Below, one piece after another: positions 1 through 12,523 of a DNA stretch of 64,000 nt (its first letter is position 1; every line of letters starts with the position of its first letter). A program made the position numbers and the translations under genes. The notes below the pieces were generated by a model, which saw nothing but the letters and a program-made list of their open reading frames with translations, did no database searches and was not told the origin of the DNA. This DNA is from Ustulina deusta. Taxonomy: Eukaryota > Ascomycota > Sordariomycetes > Xylariales > Xylariaceae. Location: NCBI GenBank assembly GCA_023159155.1, contig JAJNNX010000009.1, positions 496,001-560,000 on the forward strand, read 5' to 3'.

Positions 1-1693
1 ATATTAAACTAGATATTAGAAAAATATTAGGAAGTTTTGTTTTAATATATTTATTATTAATTATTTAGAAATAATTATAAAAGCTAAAATAAAAATTAGA
101 ATTAACTTTATAAAAATCTAAATAATTTTAGATTAGAACTTTAATAATTTTAAAAATACTAAATTAATCCGGTTATTTTTTAAGTTTTATAATTATGTTT
201 GTATATTTATTTATTATACTAATAAAATTACTACCTTTTTAAATTAACTATTAAAAAAAAATAAGTTATTTATAATAGGACTAAAATAAAAATAAGCTTT
301 TAAATATATAAAACTACTAATATATAAAATATTTATTTTAGCCTTTTTTAGGCCTAGCTAACTAATATAAATAAAAATAAATATTTTATATAATATAACA
401 AAAAAAATTATCTAGTAGTAACAAAAAAATATAACCTAAAAGCTTATAAAGTATTTTTTTAAAATAATAATATTAATTAAACAAGCTTATTTAATTTAAA
501 ACTATAAATTTCTAGCAGTTATATAAACTTTAAAATACTACTACTTAGAGCTTTTTAAAACTAAGTTGTTTGTAATAACTAATTATGAAGCTTTACTATA
601 CTTTTTAAATAAATAGATTTTATTAATATAACAAATATACTAAGCTAACTTTTTATTAAATTTTAATATTATTTTTTAATACTAACTAAAAAAAAAAAAT
701 ATAATAACTAATATTTTATTAAAAAAATAGCTAAGCTTTTTATAATTAAAACTAAAAAAGCTAAAAAAAAAATAATAATACTAGTTTTGCTTAATAAAAT
801 ATTAAGTCTGATATTAACTATAGACCTTTTATTTAATACTTTTTAAAAAACTAACCTAATAAACCTAATTAAACAAAAAAACTAGCTATAAGATCTAAAA
901 AATAAAAATAAAAAACTATACGTACTTAAAGTTACTTTAAATAAATTTTTTCTTTTTTATATAGCTTTAATTTAAAAAACTTATATGCCCCCAATTACTA
1001 TATACCAAAATTAACATAAAACAATCAAAATATTAAAACAAAAATACTATTAGTTTTATTTAAAACATAATTATAAATAATATATATATATAATTATTAT
1101 AACTATAAAAAAACAAAATATTACAAAACAAAACTTCTGGCTTTTTTTACTTATTATTTATATTAGCTATAGTATAGCAATACATAGTAATAGATAATAA
1201 AAATATATTACTTAACTAATAGGGTTATAACTATATATAAGTATTTATAAATAAGTTTAGCTATTTAATTACAACTTTATTTAGCAAAAAAATAGATACT
1301 GCAGAATTATTAGCTATATAATACTATAGAAGTCTATATAGATTTTTTAATATACTAAATATATAAATATTAAATAATATAGAATTGTTTATTTTTAAAT
1401 TTATAGTAATAATTAATAGTTTTATAAGTACTAAGCACTACTTTAGTAATATTTACTACTTTTAAACCTAAAAAATAATAAAATTAATTAATTAAAAACT
1501 AAACTAACAACTTTATTTTTATATTAATAAATATTAAAACAATTAAAATATAAAACTTTTTAATAATAAATATTAATAAAACTATAATAAATTTTAATAC
1601 TAAATAATAAGCGCTTAAATTTGTTTATTAAGCTTAAAACGTTTAAAAAATAGTATATAATATAATAACTTTTATATAAAAATAATACAAGTT

Positions 1694-3554
1694 ACGTAGA
1701 ACACAAGCTAATTGCCAACACAAATCAATTGCTAACTTTTTCGCACTTTTGTACATACAAATTAAATAATTCAACCATAACACAAAAAATCAATTAGATC
1801 TAATCGGAAATATTGTTGCTAGATGTTTTTATAGCATTTTGACAAGTACACAAGTTATACCCGGGCTTACCGCATGTTTTATATTGTTATATATATAATG
1901 CACCCCTTTTTATATAACAACTACTTTGCTACACTTCTTTTATTATTTGCTTTTTAATAGCCTGTTCGGTTTTAAAATCTTATTTTTTCTATATAATAAA
2001 TAACTTTTTATTTTATATACATATTTTTTTTTATATAGCAATATTAGCTAAGCATTTTATTTGCTATATAAAGTTTAGCAACTTTTTTTTTTAATAATAT
2101 AACTTTATATACAAGTAATATTATATTTTTTATAATATAATTAATAATATTTAAAATAATACTTAATAAGTTATTTTAATATTATATAACTTTATTTTTA
2201 ATATATTTAGTTTATAATTATATATTAGTTATATTATATAGAATTTTTGATTACTAAAAAACTAAAAATCTATTAGATAATCTAAAAAATATTTTAGTTA
2301 GCAATTAGATTTTAAGCTAAAAAAATATATATTTTAAATTATATAGCACTAATCTAGTACTTTTAAAACTTTTTTAAATATTAGATTTTATTATAAAAAC
2401 TTTATATATTTTATAAAATATAATAAAAAAATCTTTTTTAGTAATATAAATAATATATATTTATATTAAATTATTAATTTTTTTTATATATAAATATTTT
2501 AATAAGCTAAAATAACTAATATTAAAAAATTAAAGTTAGTATAATAAATAAGCAAATATATAAAAAGTAATAATATTATAGTTTTTATAATATAGTTTAA
2601 AATTAGTTAAATAGTAGCTTTTATAGCTATTAAAAATTAATAAATAATAAATACTTTTTATATAACTAGCTATATATAAATTAAAATAATTAATTTAATT
2701 TAGACCTTGTTTATTTATTATTTAGCTATTTTTTATAACTATAATTCTTTAATTATATAGTAGTTAGCTATTAGTATACTAGAACAAAAAGTAAGTTTTG
2801 TTTATTAAAATAATATATAGCAAAACTATATAACTATATAAACTAATATTTTAAATAATAGTTAACTATTTATAATTGCTTAGCTAAACAGCCCTTAGTT
2901 ATCCGTGCCGGTCAAACATTATTACAACTATTTCGGACAAGATTTAGCCTATTATAAAACTTATTTTATTAAAGTTATAAATATCTTTTTTTAAAATACT
3001 ATATTTAGTTATTATATTTTGTATAAGCTTAAACTATTTATTATATATAATAAAATTTTTATAAAAAATTTACTAATAATTAATTTTTTAATTAAAACGC
3101 GTTTTAAATATAAAATATTATTATATAAAGTTTAAAGCCTAATTAATGCTAACTTTAAGTATATTGCGTTTATATAGCAATTAATTAGTTATATTTTTAA
3201 TACTACTTATCTAAAGCAAAAAAAATCGTAAAACTAAATTTATAATATATTATATAATAATATTTTTTTTAAGTTTAGTTAATTTTTAATATTATACAAT
3301 AAATATTTATTAGGTTTGTTTGCTAGCGCACTAATTGCAAAAAATTATATAAAAAACATTATAGATTTGTGCTATATAATTAATAGTTAATTTTTCGTTG
3401 CGATTAAAAGCTTCTAATACAAGCTGCAAGTCTGCTTTGTTCTAAAAAGGTACTATTATTATTAGTTATAAAAATAGTAATTAAAAAGAGAGCATACAAA
3501 AGTACGAAAAAGTTGGCAATTGATTTGTGTTAGCAATTAGCTTGTGTCCTACGT
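1694..3554. mobile_element. TIR DNA transposon (1.86 kb) inserted in the LTR element
   Basis: The ends are inverted repeats of about 60 bp (left ACGTAGAACACAAGC, right GTGTCCTACGT) with only four differences, all transitions. The two other copies of the host retroelement keep the uninterrupted site (40718-40719, and 30278-30279 on the opposite strand), so this is a clean insertion. Comparison with the empty site suggests a 2 bp target duplication (CT, now TT, at 1692-1693 and 3555-3556), although a 3 bp CTA reading is possible. The interior is AT-rich with stops in all frames, so no transposase can be read. Length and tiny duplication recall the Tc1/mariner-pogo (Fot1) group, but this is inference; a non-autonomous element is possible. 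Confidence 0.8.
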
Positions 3555-4199
3555 TTATAAATTAATAAAAAAAAACGCCTAGTAAATTTTAAAATAAAAA
3601 ATAAAGTTTTTTTAAAAAAAAAAAGCTTTATAATATAAGTACTAACTATTAAATTAAACTTCTAATTAGTTAAACTTTTTAAAATCTTAAAAAAACAAAA
3701 ATTTAGCTATATTTTTAATTTGCCTAACTTTTACAAAAGAAAAAACTTATTTTATACTAACTAATTATAAAAAACAAGTAATAACTTTTTATTTTAATAA
3801 ATCTAGTTATTACTTTTAGCCAAAAATATTAATAATAAAACAAAATTTAAAATTAAGCAAATTAAATAATTAAAAATATATAAAAAAAATAAAAAGTTAT
3901 AATATTAGGTTGCTTAAAAAAGCTGCAATTCTAATAATACTTAATATATAGCTTAAAATTATAAAAATATATTAATTAAGCTCGACCAATTTTATAAAAC
4001 TTATAAAAAAACTTTTAAACTTTTTATAAAATTATAAAAATAAATATATATAGTAGTAGCTAATAAATTTATAAGCAATTATAAAAATAATAATAAAGCA
4101 ATATAATATAAAAAAGCTATATAAACTTAACATTATTAGTAACCTTAAATTAAAACTATATCTAAACTTTTAGTTTTAAAAAAAAGTAGTATAATAGTT

Positions 4200-4432
4200 A
4201 GTATAGTTTTAGCAAAACCTATAAGAACTCTAGACCTATATAGCAATAAAATAGGAAGTCTATATACGGGCTAACCTATAACTTTATAAACACACATATA
4301 AAGTCCATATCTACCTACCTTATAAACTCTAATTTCTTTTCTTCTTTTTTTTTTTTTTCTTTTTTAGCTTAGAGTTTTTGTCCATAATATTAATAAACTA
4401 GCTATGGAAGCTTTACTCGACTGATCGTAATA
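4200..4432. repeat. LTR of the eroded retroelement
   Basis: A 233 bp sequence matching the LTRs at 35577-35810 and 41351-41587 in the same orientation, and those at 29410-29665 and 35176-35427 in reverse. It contains a long T-run and the well-conserved stretch AGCTATGGAAGCTTTACTC before its end. Its partner LTR is outside the window. Confidence 0.85.
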
Positions 4433-7400
4433 ATATTAAATGTTTTATTAAAATATTAAAAACTAAATTATATTTATTAAGGAGCTATACTAAAAACGAA
4501 ATATATAACTATTAAAACAACTTTATTTATAACTATATTTTAGGTTTTTTTTTATATTATTAGAAATATATTTATAAATATTATAATAAAATATATAAAG
4601 GACTAGCTTGTACTAATAAAAAGGTATAAAACAAAGAAGCTGTTTTTTAGCTATAAGCTAACTAGTTAGTTTTATTAGTTTTAAATTAAATATATTTTAA
4701 TAATATAATAAATTTAAATATTTTAATTATTATTTAAATAATATAAAATATCTTATTTTTTTTGCTAAAATTATTAATAAACTTAGTTCTAATTTTTAAT
4801 ATATATAATTTAAATAGTTTTATTTTAAATATATTTTTTGTTTTTTTTTGTTTTAATTATTAATAGATAGCCCTTTAATAATATTTATATAACCTAAAAA
4901 TATATACTTTTTAAAATATTATAATATAAAGCGTTTTTTAAATATTTAGAATTTTTAAAATTAGGCTAATCTAATAATTTGTGTTTTATAAATAAAAATT
5001 ATTTTATAATTAAAATTTAAATTATATTAAATTTAGCTTTAAACTAGATTTTAAAAATATTTAATCTTTTAGGTTTGTTATATTTATTACTAGGCCTAAT
5101 CCTTAAATTAAATAAAAACTAGCAACAAATTTATTATTTGTTTTTTTTTAAAGTTAGGTTAATAAATAACTTAATATGTTTTAAATATATATCTTTTAAA
5201 TATTTAATTATTTAATAAATATTTAAAATAATTTAAATATTAAATAAAAAAATAACTTTAATTAAAAAAAACTTAAAAAATATGTTTTATTTAATCCTAG
5301 TAGTATATTTATATTGTTAGCTCTTTAGTTTTAAGTAAAAAAACTGCTTTTTTTACAAAAACTATTTCTTTTTTAGTTTTTAGATTATTTTTTTTATTTT
5401 TAACTTTTTTATAAAAAGTTTTTACTAATTATTAAAAATATTTTTTTTTTATATATATTATATATTATTTAAAATATTTTATATTTATAGTTTTTTTAAT
5501 TTAATAAAACTATATATAAATAGTTTATTAAAAATATAATTAGTTTTTAAATATATTAAGTTTTATATTAAATAAATAAAAAAATAGCAAAAATATATAC
5601 TTTAAAATTTTTAGAATTAAAATTAATATAATTTTAATATAAGTTTAGCTATTAAAAATAAAGCTAGCTAAAACTAATAAAATTATATCTAAAGTATTTA
5701 AAAAACTGCGCTTTTTTTATTACAAAATCGAATAGATTTTGGGCTACTTAAGTTTTTATTTATTAGTAATTTTTTAAAAAAAATTTTTTTTATATATATA
5801 AAGCTTATTTTTTATATTTTAAATATATATATTTTATATTTTTTTTATGTTTATAAAACAAAACTTTAAATAATAGCACAATTTATTAAACAATTTTAAT
5901 AAACTTTATTTTTTAATAAATATAAATTATAAATCTTTTTATTTATTTATAAATATATTAAAAATAAGCTTTAGTAATTTTTAATATAAAAAAAGCCTAG
6001 TAATAAAACTTTAATATAAAATTTTTTTTATTTTAAAATTATAAACTTTTATTTATTTTTGTTTTAATATTAAAGCAGATTTAAATATTAATATATTTAA
6101 AACTATTATAATTTAATTAATATTTATATATTAATATATATACTAAAAATTAGGCGTAGTAATAATTTATACTAATAATATAATAGCTTAACAAAAATTA
6201 GCTAATATATTAATAAAAAATTTGTTTTTTTTTAGATTTGCTTCGAAAAGTTTTTATATTTATAGTATGCTAAAATATCTGCTTTTAAGTTTGCTAAACA
6301 ATTTTTTTAAATAATAAACTAGTAAATATTTTTTTAAGCTAATTTTGTTATAATTATTAATTTATGCTTTAATTAATAAAATTTATTAAAAACTAGTTAA
6401 TTTTGCGTTTTTAAAATAAAATAAATTTATATAGTTAGTATTACAAAAGTTTATATATTTATTTAATATATACTAGCTTAATAAAATTAATAATAAAAAT
6501 ATATAAAATATAGTATTTAAGCTAAAATATAATAGCTTAGTTTATATTGCTTTAAATATTAGTTTTTTATATATATAATAAAATATATAGTTTTTTTTTA
6601 AAAATAATTTAAAGCTTATTAATAAGCTTATATATATTTATATTATATTTAGTTTATATTAATTTTATATTAAATATATTAATATTTAAAAGTTTTTATA
6701 TTTATTGCTTAATTTAAAGTATAATATATTTATTTTTTTATAAAAAAAAAAAAAAAACCCTAGTTATAAAATTAATATTAACTAAACTTATATTAAAAAT
6801 AACTATAATTAATAAAAACTTATATAATATATTAATAATTAATATAATATTTATTATAGTATAGCATAGCTTTTTTTGTTTAAAAAAAATTATTTATAAT
6901 AATTTTGATCTAAATAACCCCTAAAAATAGCATATATTAAGCTTTTTAAAGTTAGTAATATAACTAGTATAAAATAGATTATATTTTTAAATACTTTTTT
7001 GCAGTATAAAAATAAATAAAAATTGGTTTAAAATTTATATAGTATTAGATATAATAAAAGGACTAGTTTATTTAATAGTTTATATAAACAAACTATTAAA
7101 CTAAAAAAATATATTAATTTATATTATAGATTATTTATTACTATTTTAATTTATATATAGCGTTTTTATAAAAACTTAAATAAAAAATATATTTTAAAAT
7201 AAGTTAATTTGCTTAAGTATTAATTATAATATATATATAAACTATAGCTTTTATTATAATATTATTTAATATGTTTATAATATAAAAATAAATAAAAAAA
7301 ACTTAAAACTATTAAGCTATTAGTTTTTTAATATAATAAAATAGTATTATAAAATATTAATAAATAAAAAGTTCTAAGTTTTAAAACGTTTTATTTTAAG

Positions 7401-8760
7401 GTTAACTATAAAATATTTTAATACTAAAAAAACTAAATATAAATAAAGCTTATTTTTTTATTATAATATATTTATATATAAGATTTAGCTTAATAATTAT
7501 ATAAATATACTATATTTTAGTTATTATTATAATATTATATATATAGTAAAAATATATAGTAGTTTATAATAACTTAGCAAAAAATTGTAATTATAAAAAA
7601 ATTAAAGTTAAATTTAACCTAAATATAGTTTAAAAAGAATTTATTTAAAAAGTTATAATTTAATTTAAAACTTAAATATTATTTATTTTAAATTTATATT
7701 ATATTTGCTTTATTTATGCTTTATTTATTTTTTTAGTATTTTTTTTATTATTAGTAATATAATAAACTTATTTTTAAATATTACTAATTATTTTTAAAAA
7801 AAAAGCTATATAAATTAGCATTAAATTTATTTTTAATTTATTTAAAATATTTATAGCTAATAAAACAAAAAGTTTTAAATTTTTTATTATTAATTTAGTT
7901 TAAGCAGGTAGCTTAATAAGTTTATATAAATAAGTTTTATTATTTATTAATATTATAATTGTTTATATTAATTTAATATTAAATTTGATTTATATTTATA
8001 TTATATATATTTTAGTTATATAATAAATATAATAAATATAATATATTTAATATTTTATTATAATTATAAACTTTTAATTTATTTAAATTAATTTTAAATT
8101 TGTTTTAAATTTATATAAAACTTATTTTTGTTATATAAATTAAAAAAAATAAAACTAGCAAACTATTTTTTTATAAAAACTGTTTTAAAAAATATAATAA
8201 TAATAATAAATTAAAAATATATAATATTTAAAAAAAAAAAAACTTATAATATATAATAAAGTTTTTTATATAGCAAGCTATATTAGCTCTATTTATATAA
8301 ACTAATTAATTAAAATATATTTTTTAATATAATTTAAATTAATTATTTTAATATAATTTAAAATATAAATTTAAATAGTTTATAATTAGTTTTTAAAATA
8401 ATAATATATTAAATTTTTTATTAGCGTTTTAATAATAGTTTTAATTTAAAAACTAATTAAAAAAAGTTTATATTTTTTTTAATATATATATATTTTTTAT
8501 TTATAAAATATTTTATTATATATTATAAATAAATAGTTTTATAAAATTTAAAAATTTATTATATAATTTATTTTTTTATAATATTATAATTATAAATATA
8601 TATATATAATAAATATATAATAAATTTGTTTTGTTTGTTATTTTAATTACTAAAGCTTAAAAACTAGAAAAAGTAATAATAAAGAATTATTAAGGGTTAA
8701 ATTTTATTATTTTAATATATTATTTTTTATTTGTTTTATATTTTAGTAGTAAGCAGTTTA
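4433..8760 (-). mobile_element. AT-rich RIP relic, probably Ty1/copia on minus strand
   Basis: About 4.3 kb of AT-rich sequence dense with stops in all frames. On the minus strand near 4870-4930 a readable stretch (YIFLGYINIIKG) resembles the FLGY...KG segment that follows the integrase core in Ty1/copia polyproteins, and the sequence upstream of it on that strand (5000-5800) has a weak integrase-like spacing. No reverse transcriptase lies between there and 4432, which would fit the LTR element on the left having inserted into this relic. No LTR pair or target duplication was found, so the boundaries are compositional only. Confidence 0.4.
8377..8472. repeat. 96 bp direct repeat, RIP-mutated copy
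   Basis: Matches 8755-8850 position for position. Nearly every difference changes C to T or G to A relative to the downstream copy. The copies are 378 bp apart in the same orientation. They may be ends of an unidentified small element or a tandem remnant. Confidence 0.7.
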
Positions 8761-8850
8761 TAACTAGCTTTTAAGGTAGCAATATATCGAACTTTTTATT
8801 AGCGCTCTAATAGTAGCTTCGATCCGAAAGCTAGCCGAAAAAGGCTCACG
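8755..8850. repeat. 96 bp direct repeat, nearly unmutated copy at block edge
   Basis: The less mutated partner of 8377-8472. The AT-rich block ends inside or just beside this copy: composition becomes normal from about 8770. A short imperfect hairpin, AGCTTCG/CGAAAGCT, lies near 8816-8833. Confidence 0.7.
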
Positions 8851-9018
8851 CTCCCCCTAATACATGCGTACCCCCTACTTGTGGAGTGCCCTATTATGTG
8901 CTGTAGACCAGCTCCCTGGCCATTAGTCCGGTTGGCTTTGACAGATCGACGTATTGAGACAGAACATAACCCTACCAAAGCGCGCCTGTGTCTCGCGAAG
9001 CAAGGTAGCATGTAGCTC

Positions 9019-9626
9019 TCACGCCATCATGGCCGTAATAAACCGCCTCACCCTCTCCAGCGCCCCCTTCCAAACCCCCATCTCCTCCTCCTCCTCGATC
9101 CTCTCAGCATTCCTCAGCACCCACAGCACAGCACCAACGACTTCCCCAGGCCGCCGACGAACAACATGGTGTCCGCAATCCGGGACCTGCACAAACCGGC
9201 TGTTCCTTGAGAGGAGCCCGAGCTGTCTCCGCTTCAGCCGCTCGTCCTCGGCATCGGCGCGCAAGGGCATCTCCCGCTCGGCCGCCAGCATCTGCCGTCG
9301 TTGCGTCCGCGTCGCGCCATCTCCCTCAGAGTTACCCACGGCTTTCGCCCTCTCCTCCAGCGCCCTCCACTTCTGCCCGAGCTGCTTGGCCCGCGGTCGT
9401 AGAGCAGGACGCGACAGTGCGTCTCCGCGACGAGCCGTGAGGCCAGGTCGTCCCAGCTCGGCGAACACGTCTCGCCCGAGCCGTGGAAGCAGATAATCAG
9501 CGGGGTTCCGGCCTTCTCATCGCCGGCATGGCTACCGGTGGATGCGTCGTCGGGCAGGAGAAGTCTGGGATCGGGGCCCTTGGGAAGGATTGGGGGGAGC
9601 TGGTCGTTGCTCGCAGCTCTCGTCAT
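9019..9626 (-). pseudogene. alpha/beta-hydrolase relic with middle deleted
   Basis: The first frame (from ATG at 9626) gives about 79 residues with an alpha/beta-hydrolase N-terminus: a beta strand followed by CFHGSGE (oxyanion-type HG motif, residues about 46-52) and LLYDRG. Immediately afterwards the similarity continues in another frame as the C-terminal end of such an enzyme, with LLSRNSRFVQVPDCGHHVV, whose GHH would supply the catalytic histidine, running to a stop at 9019. The central part of the fold, including the nucleophile elbow Ser and the cap, is absent, and the junction near 9385 also shifts frame. An intron cannot explain missing DNA. I read it as a decayed hydrolase gene that lost roughly 100-150 codons. 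It lies only about 250 bp from the RIP block. Substrate unknown. Confidence 0.6.
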
Positions 9627-10853
9627 CTTTTCGTAGCAGCGTTCTAGGGGCCATGGAGTCTTCGTGGTCGGAACCCTCGATTGTGCTGAAGGTTGCCCTT
9701 CTAGATAGATGCTTACTGTGTGCGTGCCCGGGCGGGGAATTATTGCCTAGGACATGTTCACTACATACGACGATGATGGTAATTCCGAATATGGAGGATG
9801 TTGCGCGTTAGAGTGGTTTAGCGCGGTGTCATGTGGAATGTATGACAAAATCAGGACATGTCGAGAAAGGTGGATGGTGTACTTTCCGCTACAGCACCTG
9901 ATTTGGAGAGTCCAACAGCCTCTGTATGGTGTAAGCACTTTTAAAGCCCAGGTGCCGGCCGTATTGAGGATACAGACGGAAAATTCGAGGCTTGAGGGAT
10001 TCAACGAATAATTGATACCCTCGACAATAAAAATTTCCATCTGTGTCGCATTACAGCCATCGAAGTAGCACTATGCTGAGCTCGACACCTTGACACCTTC
10101 ACAATACTGCTTTAGCACGGGGTTTCCTCAGATTTTACCTGCGAAAATTGAAGCCAGAACTTGGTACACCCACGTTCCTTTTACGCGTTTTTTTTAAGGA
10201 GTGATAACGTAGCGTGTCGTGGAAAACTTAATGATTCGACCATCCCCTCTGAAGCACACCTTAACTCGACAGGGCTTAAAATTACATCTAATATTAAGCC
10301 TTGCTATCGCAGCTCCCTATCGGCTGCGTGTCGTCGAGAGGTTACGCGAGCTGACATGCGAAGACAAGCGGGACCAAGATTAGGCACTCGGGCATATTTG
10401 AGTTGCAGATCAAAATTTGGGGTGCCTTGGATGATTGCATCCAGTACCCTGGGAATATTCATCGTATGTTAATGCAGCTAGCTGGTAACACTCGACTACC
10501 GCTCTCTCGCTAGGGCAACGTGTGACACTCGAAAGATAGGAAACTAATACAGAATTTCATGGAACATGACTATGCAATGTAGTTGAAGCGGGGGTATATC
10601 CAAACCATGCGCCTTCTATAAATCATCTCAACCCATCCTGTGACCAAGAAGGTAATCTTTAAACGCCCAATGCTCGCTTTTTCCCAAGTCAGCCCAAGCC
10701 CAGCACATACCGTAGTGCTCCATCCTAAATCACGACGCCGAGCCAATGCTGAAAATCACTACACGAGTGCCATGCAAGCCGATTCGCGCAAATCAAGAGA
10801 AACCGGGGAACACTGTCCGTGCAGCACGCCTCCCTACATTGAGGTTAGATGTC
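9627..10853. other. intergenic, no gene recognised
   Basis: Normal composition. Only short overlapping open frames on both strands with no recognisable motif or intron structure. It lies between the 5' end of the hydrolase relic and the 3' end of the RING-finger gene. Confidence 0.6.
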
Positions 10854-12523
10854 TCAGCATGATAATATGATGATATTGGGGGTAGGCACACATTGAGGAC
10901 GCCCATCGTCACTGTTCGTCTCATCGATAGGCGTGATTAACTCCTGCATCCGTTCTCTCGTGGCACCTGGAACGTTGGGCTGTTTCTGTGATGGAATCGA
11001 GGTACCGAGCTCTGTTGATCTCGTTATTCTACCGTGCAAAAATTGATCCTCGGGACCGCCCCTATTTAACAACCGTCGCCACCCATTTTTGAAACCAGTG
11101 TAGAAGGTGCGGTGTGACCTGAGTTTTCGAGTACTCAGCTCTCTTCGAACCATAGAGTTCGTAATCTTAGGACAGTGGTCCCGAGGATACATCGACGCCT
11201 TGCAGAGGGGGCACAGAGAGCTCATCTCACTCAAGAATTCATCGATGCATTCGGGATGGAATATATGACCGCAAGATAGTTCGCGAATGATTGTTACCCT
11301 TGATTCGAAATTTTCCAAGCAGATCAGACAGGCAGGTTGATAATCGAGCCGGTCACGATGATTTCCGCGATTGTGACTAGAGGAAGGGGAAGCAGAGTCG
11401 AAAGAAGTCTTGCCAGGAGATTGGAGAGATTTGCGTTGATTCAGCGATGAAGAGATGGGAGGGTTGTAGTTGTACGTAAATAAAGGGTAAGTTTGAATGT
11501 GGGTGAGGGGTACGGTAAGTCGTTTGATGCCCAAGGCTTCTAGGTTTACCTCGCCTTTCATGACACGACGGCGAAGAGAGGCTCGTCGACGGTTCTGGAC
11601 ATAGTGCATGAGCAATGACGTTCCCCCAATGACAGTCACAAGTACGCCTAGAATGATCAACACCAAGGACCAGATGGCCAGTAGTGAAGGTTCAGGGACC
11701 ACGGTTAACTGTGTCCAGACTCGCACATAGTCTGCGGCGTTTGGGGAATACGTCTTGTTGATCTCATCGGCGAAAGGAACCTCGGACAGGGCCCCGGAGT
11801 ACAAACTTAACTGGTGCATCATCCGTCCTCCCGAACCGCTAGAAACGGCATAGACAGGAAAATGATTTTTCTGCTTCCAGCTCCCTCCATTATCTATGTC
11901 CCATTGATCCGAATCGGCCTCAGGCGGTGGGCCATCGTCGTCGTCTGGGAGGTATACAAGCATAGCGCGCAAAGGATCTATCGATGCGGACTGCATGAAA
12001 GACTTGGTACAACTGGAATTAATCCATGGCACCAGAGCGATGAGGATGTAGTCGGTAGGTGGAAGGTCAGCTTGCCGTGTAGCATTCGCCGGGATATATT
12101 GGTTTGACAAGTCAAAGCACCCATCGTTGGAGAGAAGATCTGGTACATATAATAGACCTTGGATGGTCCCTTTGGTCGTTGGCACATCAGTGGTGGAGAG
12201 AGTAGTGAGGTTTTCTGGAATAGTCTCCGAATATGCTAGCTGACTCTGATGAGGACTGGCGTTAGGTCGAGGGGGAGATCTCTGAAGTATTTACTATGAC
12301 GTACCGAGACGGCAGTGATATTTCTAATAATGGTGCTAGGGACGGCATGACCGTTGGACCGCGTGGGATTGCTGAATAACAAACTGCTCTCGGGTTAGTG
12401 AGAATATGTAACAGAGGAGCGGCTCACAGAGGAAGCCAGTCGACGACGCCAGCGACATGATGGAAAAAGCAATGTCGGTTACATGCAGTAGGCGACCAAC
12501 ACAGACCGCGCCATAGCTCTCAT
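10854..12523 (-). CDS. PA-TM-RING type E3 ubiquitin ligase
   Basis: Single-pass membrane RING-H2 protein of the PA-TM-RING type, expected to ubiquitinate cargo at endosomal, vacuolar or Golgi membranes. The large 3' exon (10854-12239) encodes a lumenal protease-associated-like region (GLLYVPDL...), a transmembrane helix (LLAIWSLVLIILGVLVTVIG), a basic cytosolic stretch, and a RING-H2 with all eight ligands, ending in CPLC, followed by a basic tail. Two introns fit well: 12240-12304 (GTACGT...CTAAC...CAG) and 12372-12427 (GTGAGC...CTAAC...CAG). Exon 12305-12371 then joins in frame to the large exon. The N-terminal exon is unresolved: an ATG at 12523 can reach exon 2 only through a weaker GTAACC donor, giving a short hydrophobic start. 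A long in-frame GTG at 12185 is not the true start. Confidence 0.8.

Larger units (their letters stand above)
1..4432. mobile_element. RIP-degraded LTR retrotransposon, 3'-side part of a copy
   Basis: Extremely AT-rich sequence that aligns collinearly with 38960-41587, so it is another copy of the family seen complete at 35577-41587 and, inverted, at 29410-35427. By that alignment about 3.4 kb of the element, including its other LTR, lies left of the window. The right-hand LTR is at 4200-4432. The copy is split by a DNA transposon at 1694-3554. No intact reading frame remains in any copy. About 6 kb full length, TG...CA LTR ends and 5 bp target duplications fit an LTR retrotransposon, but the coding domains are too eroded for me to assign a superfamily or the sense strand. 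Confidence 0.8.

Noticed and set aside
8810..8840. tRNA-like TTCGATCC loop
   Set aside because: The flanks do not form a T-arm stem or cloverleaf; it is part of the 96 bp repeat with a simple hairpin.
12185..12187. GTG (12185) or ATG (12187) as RING gene start
   Set aside because: The frame continues upstream through a good intron to exon 12305-12371. The ATG at 12187 is in a different, short frame.
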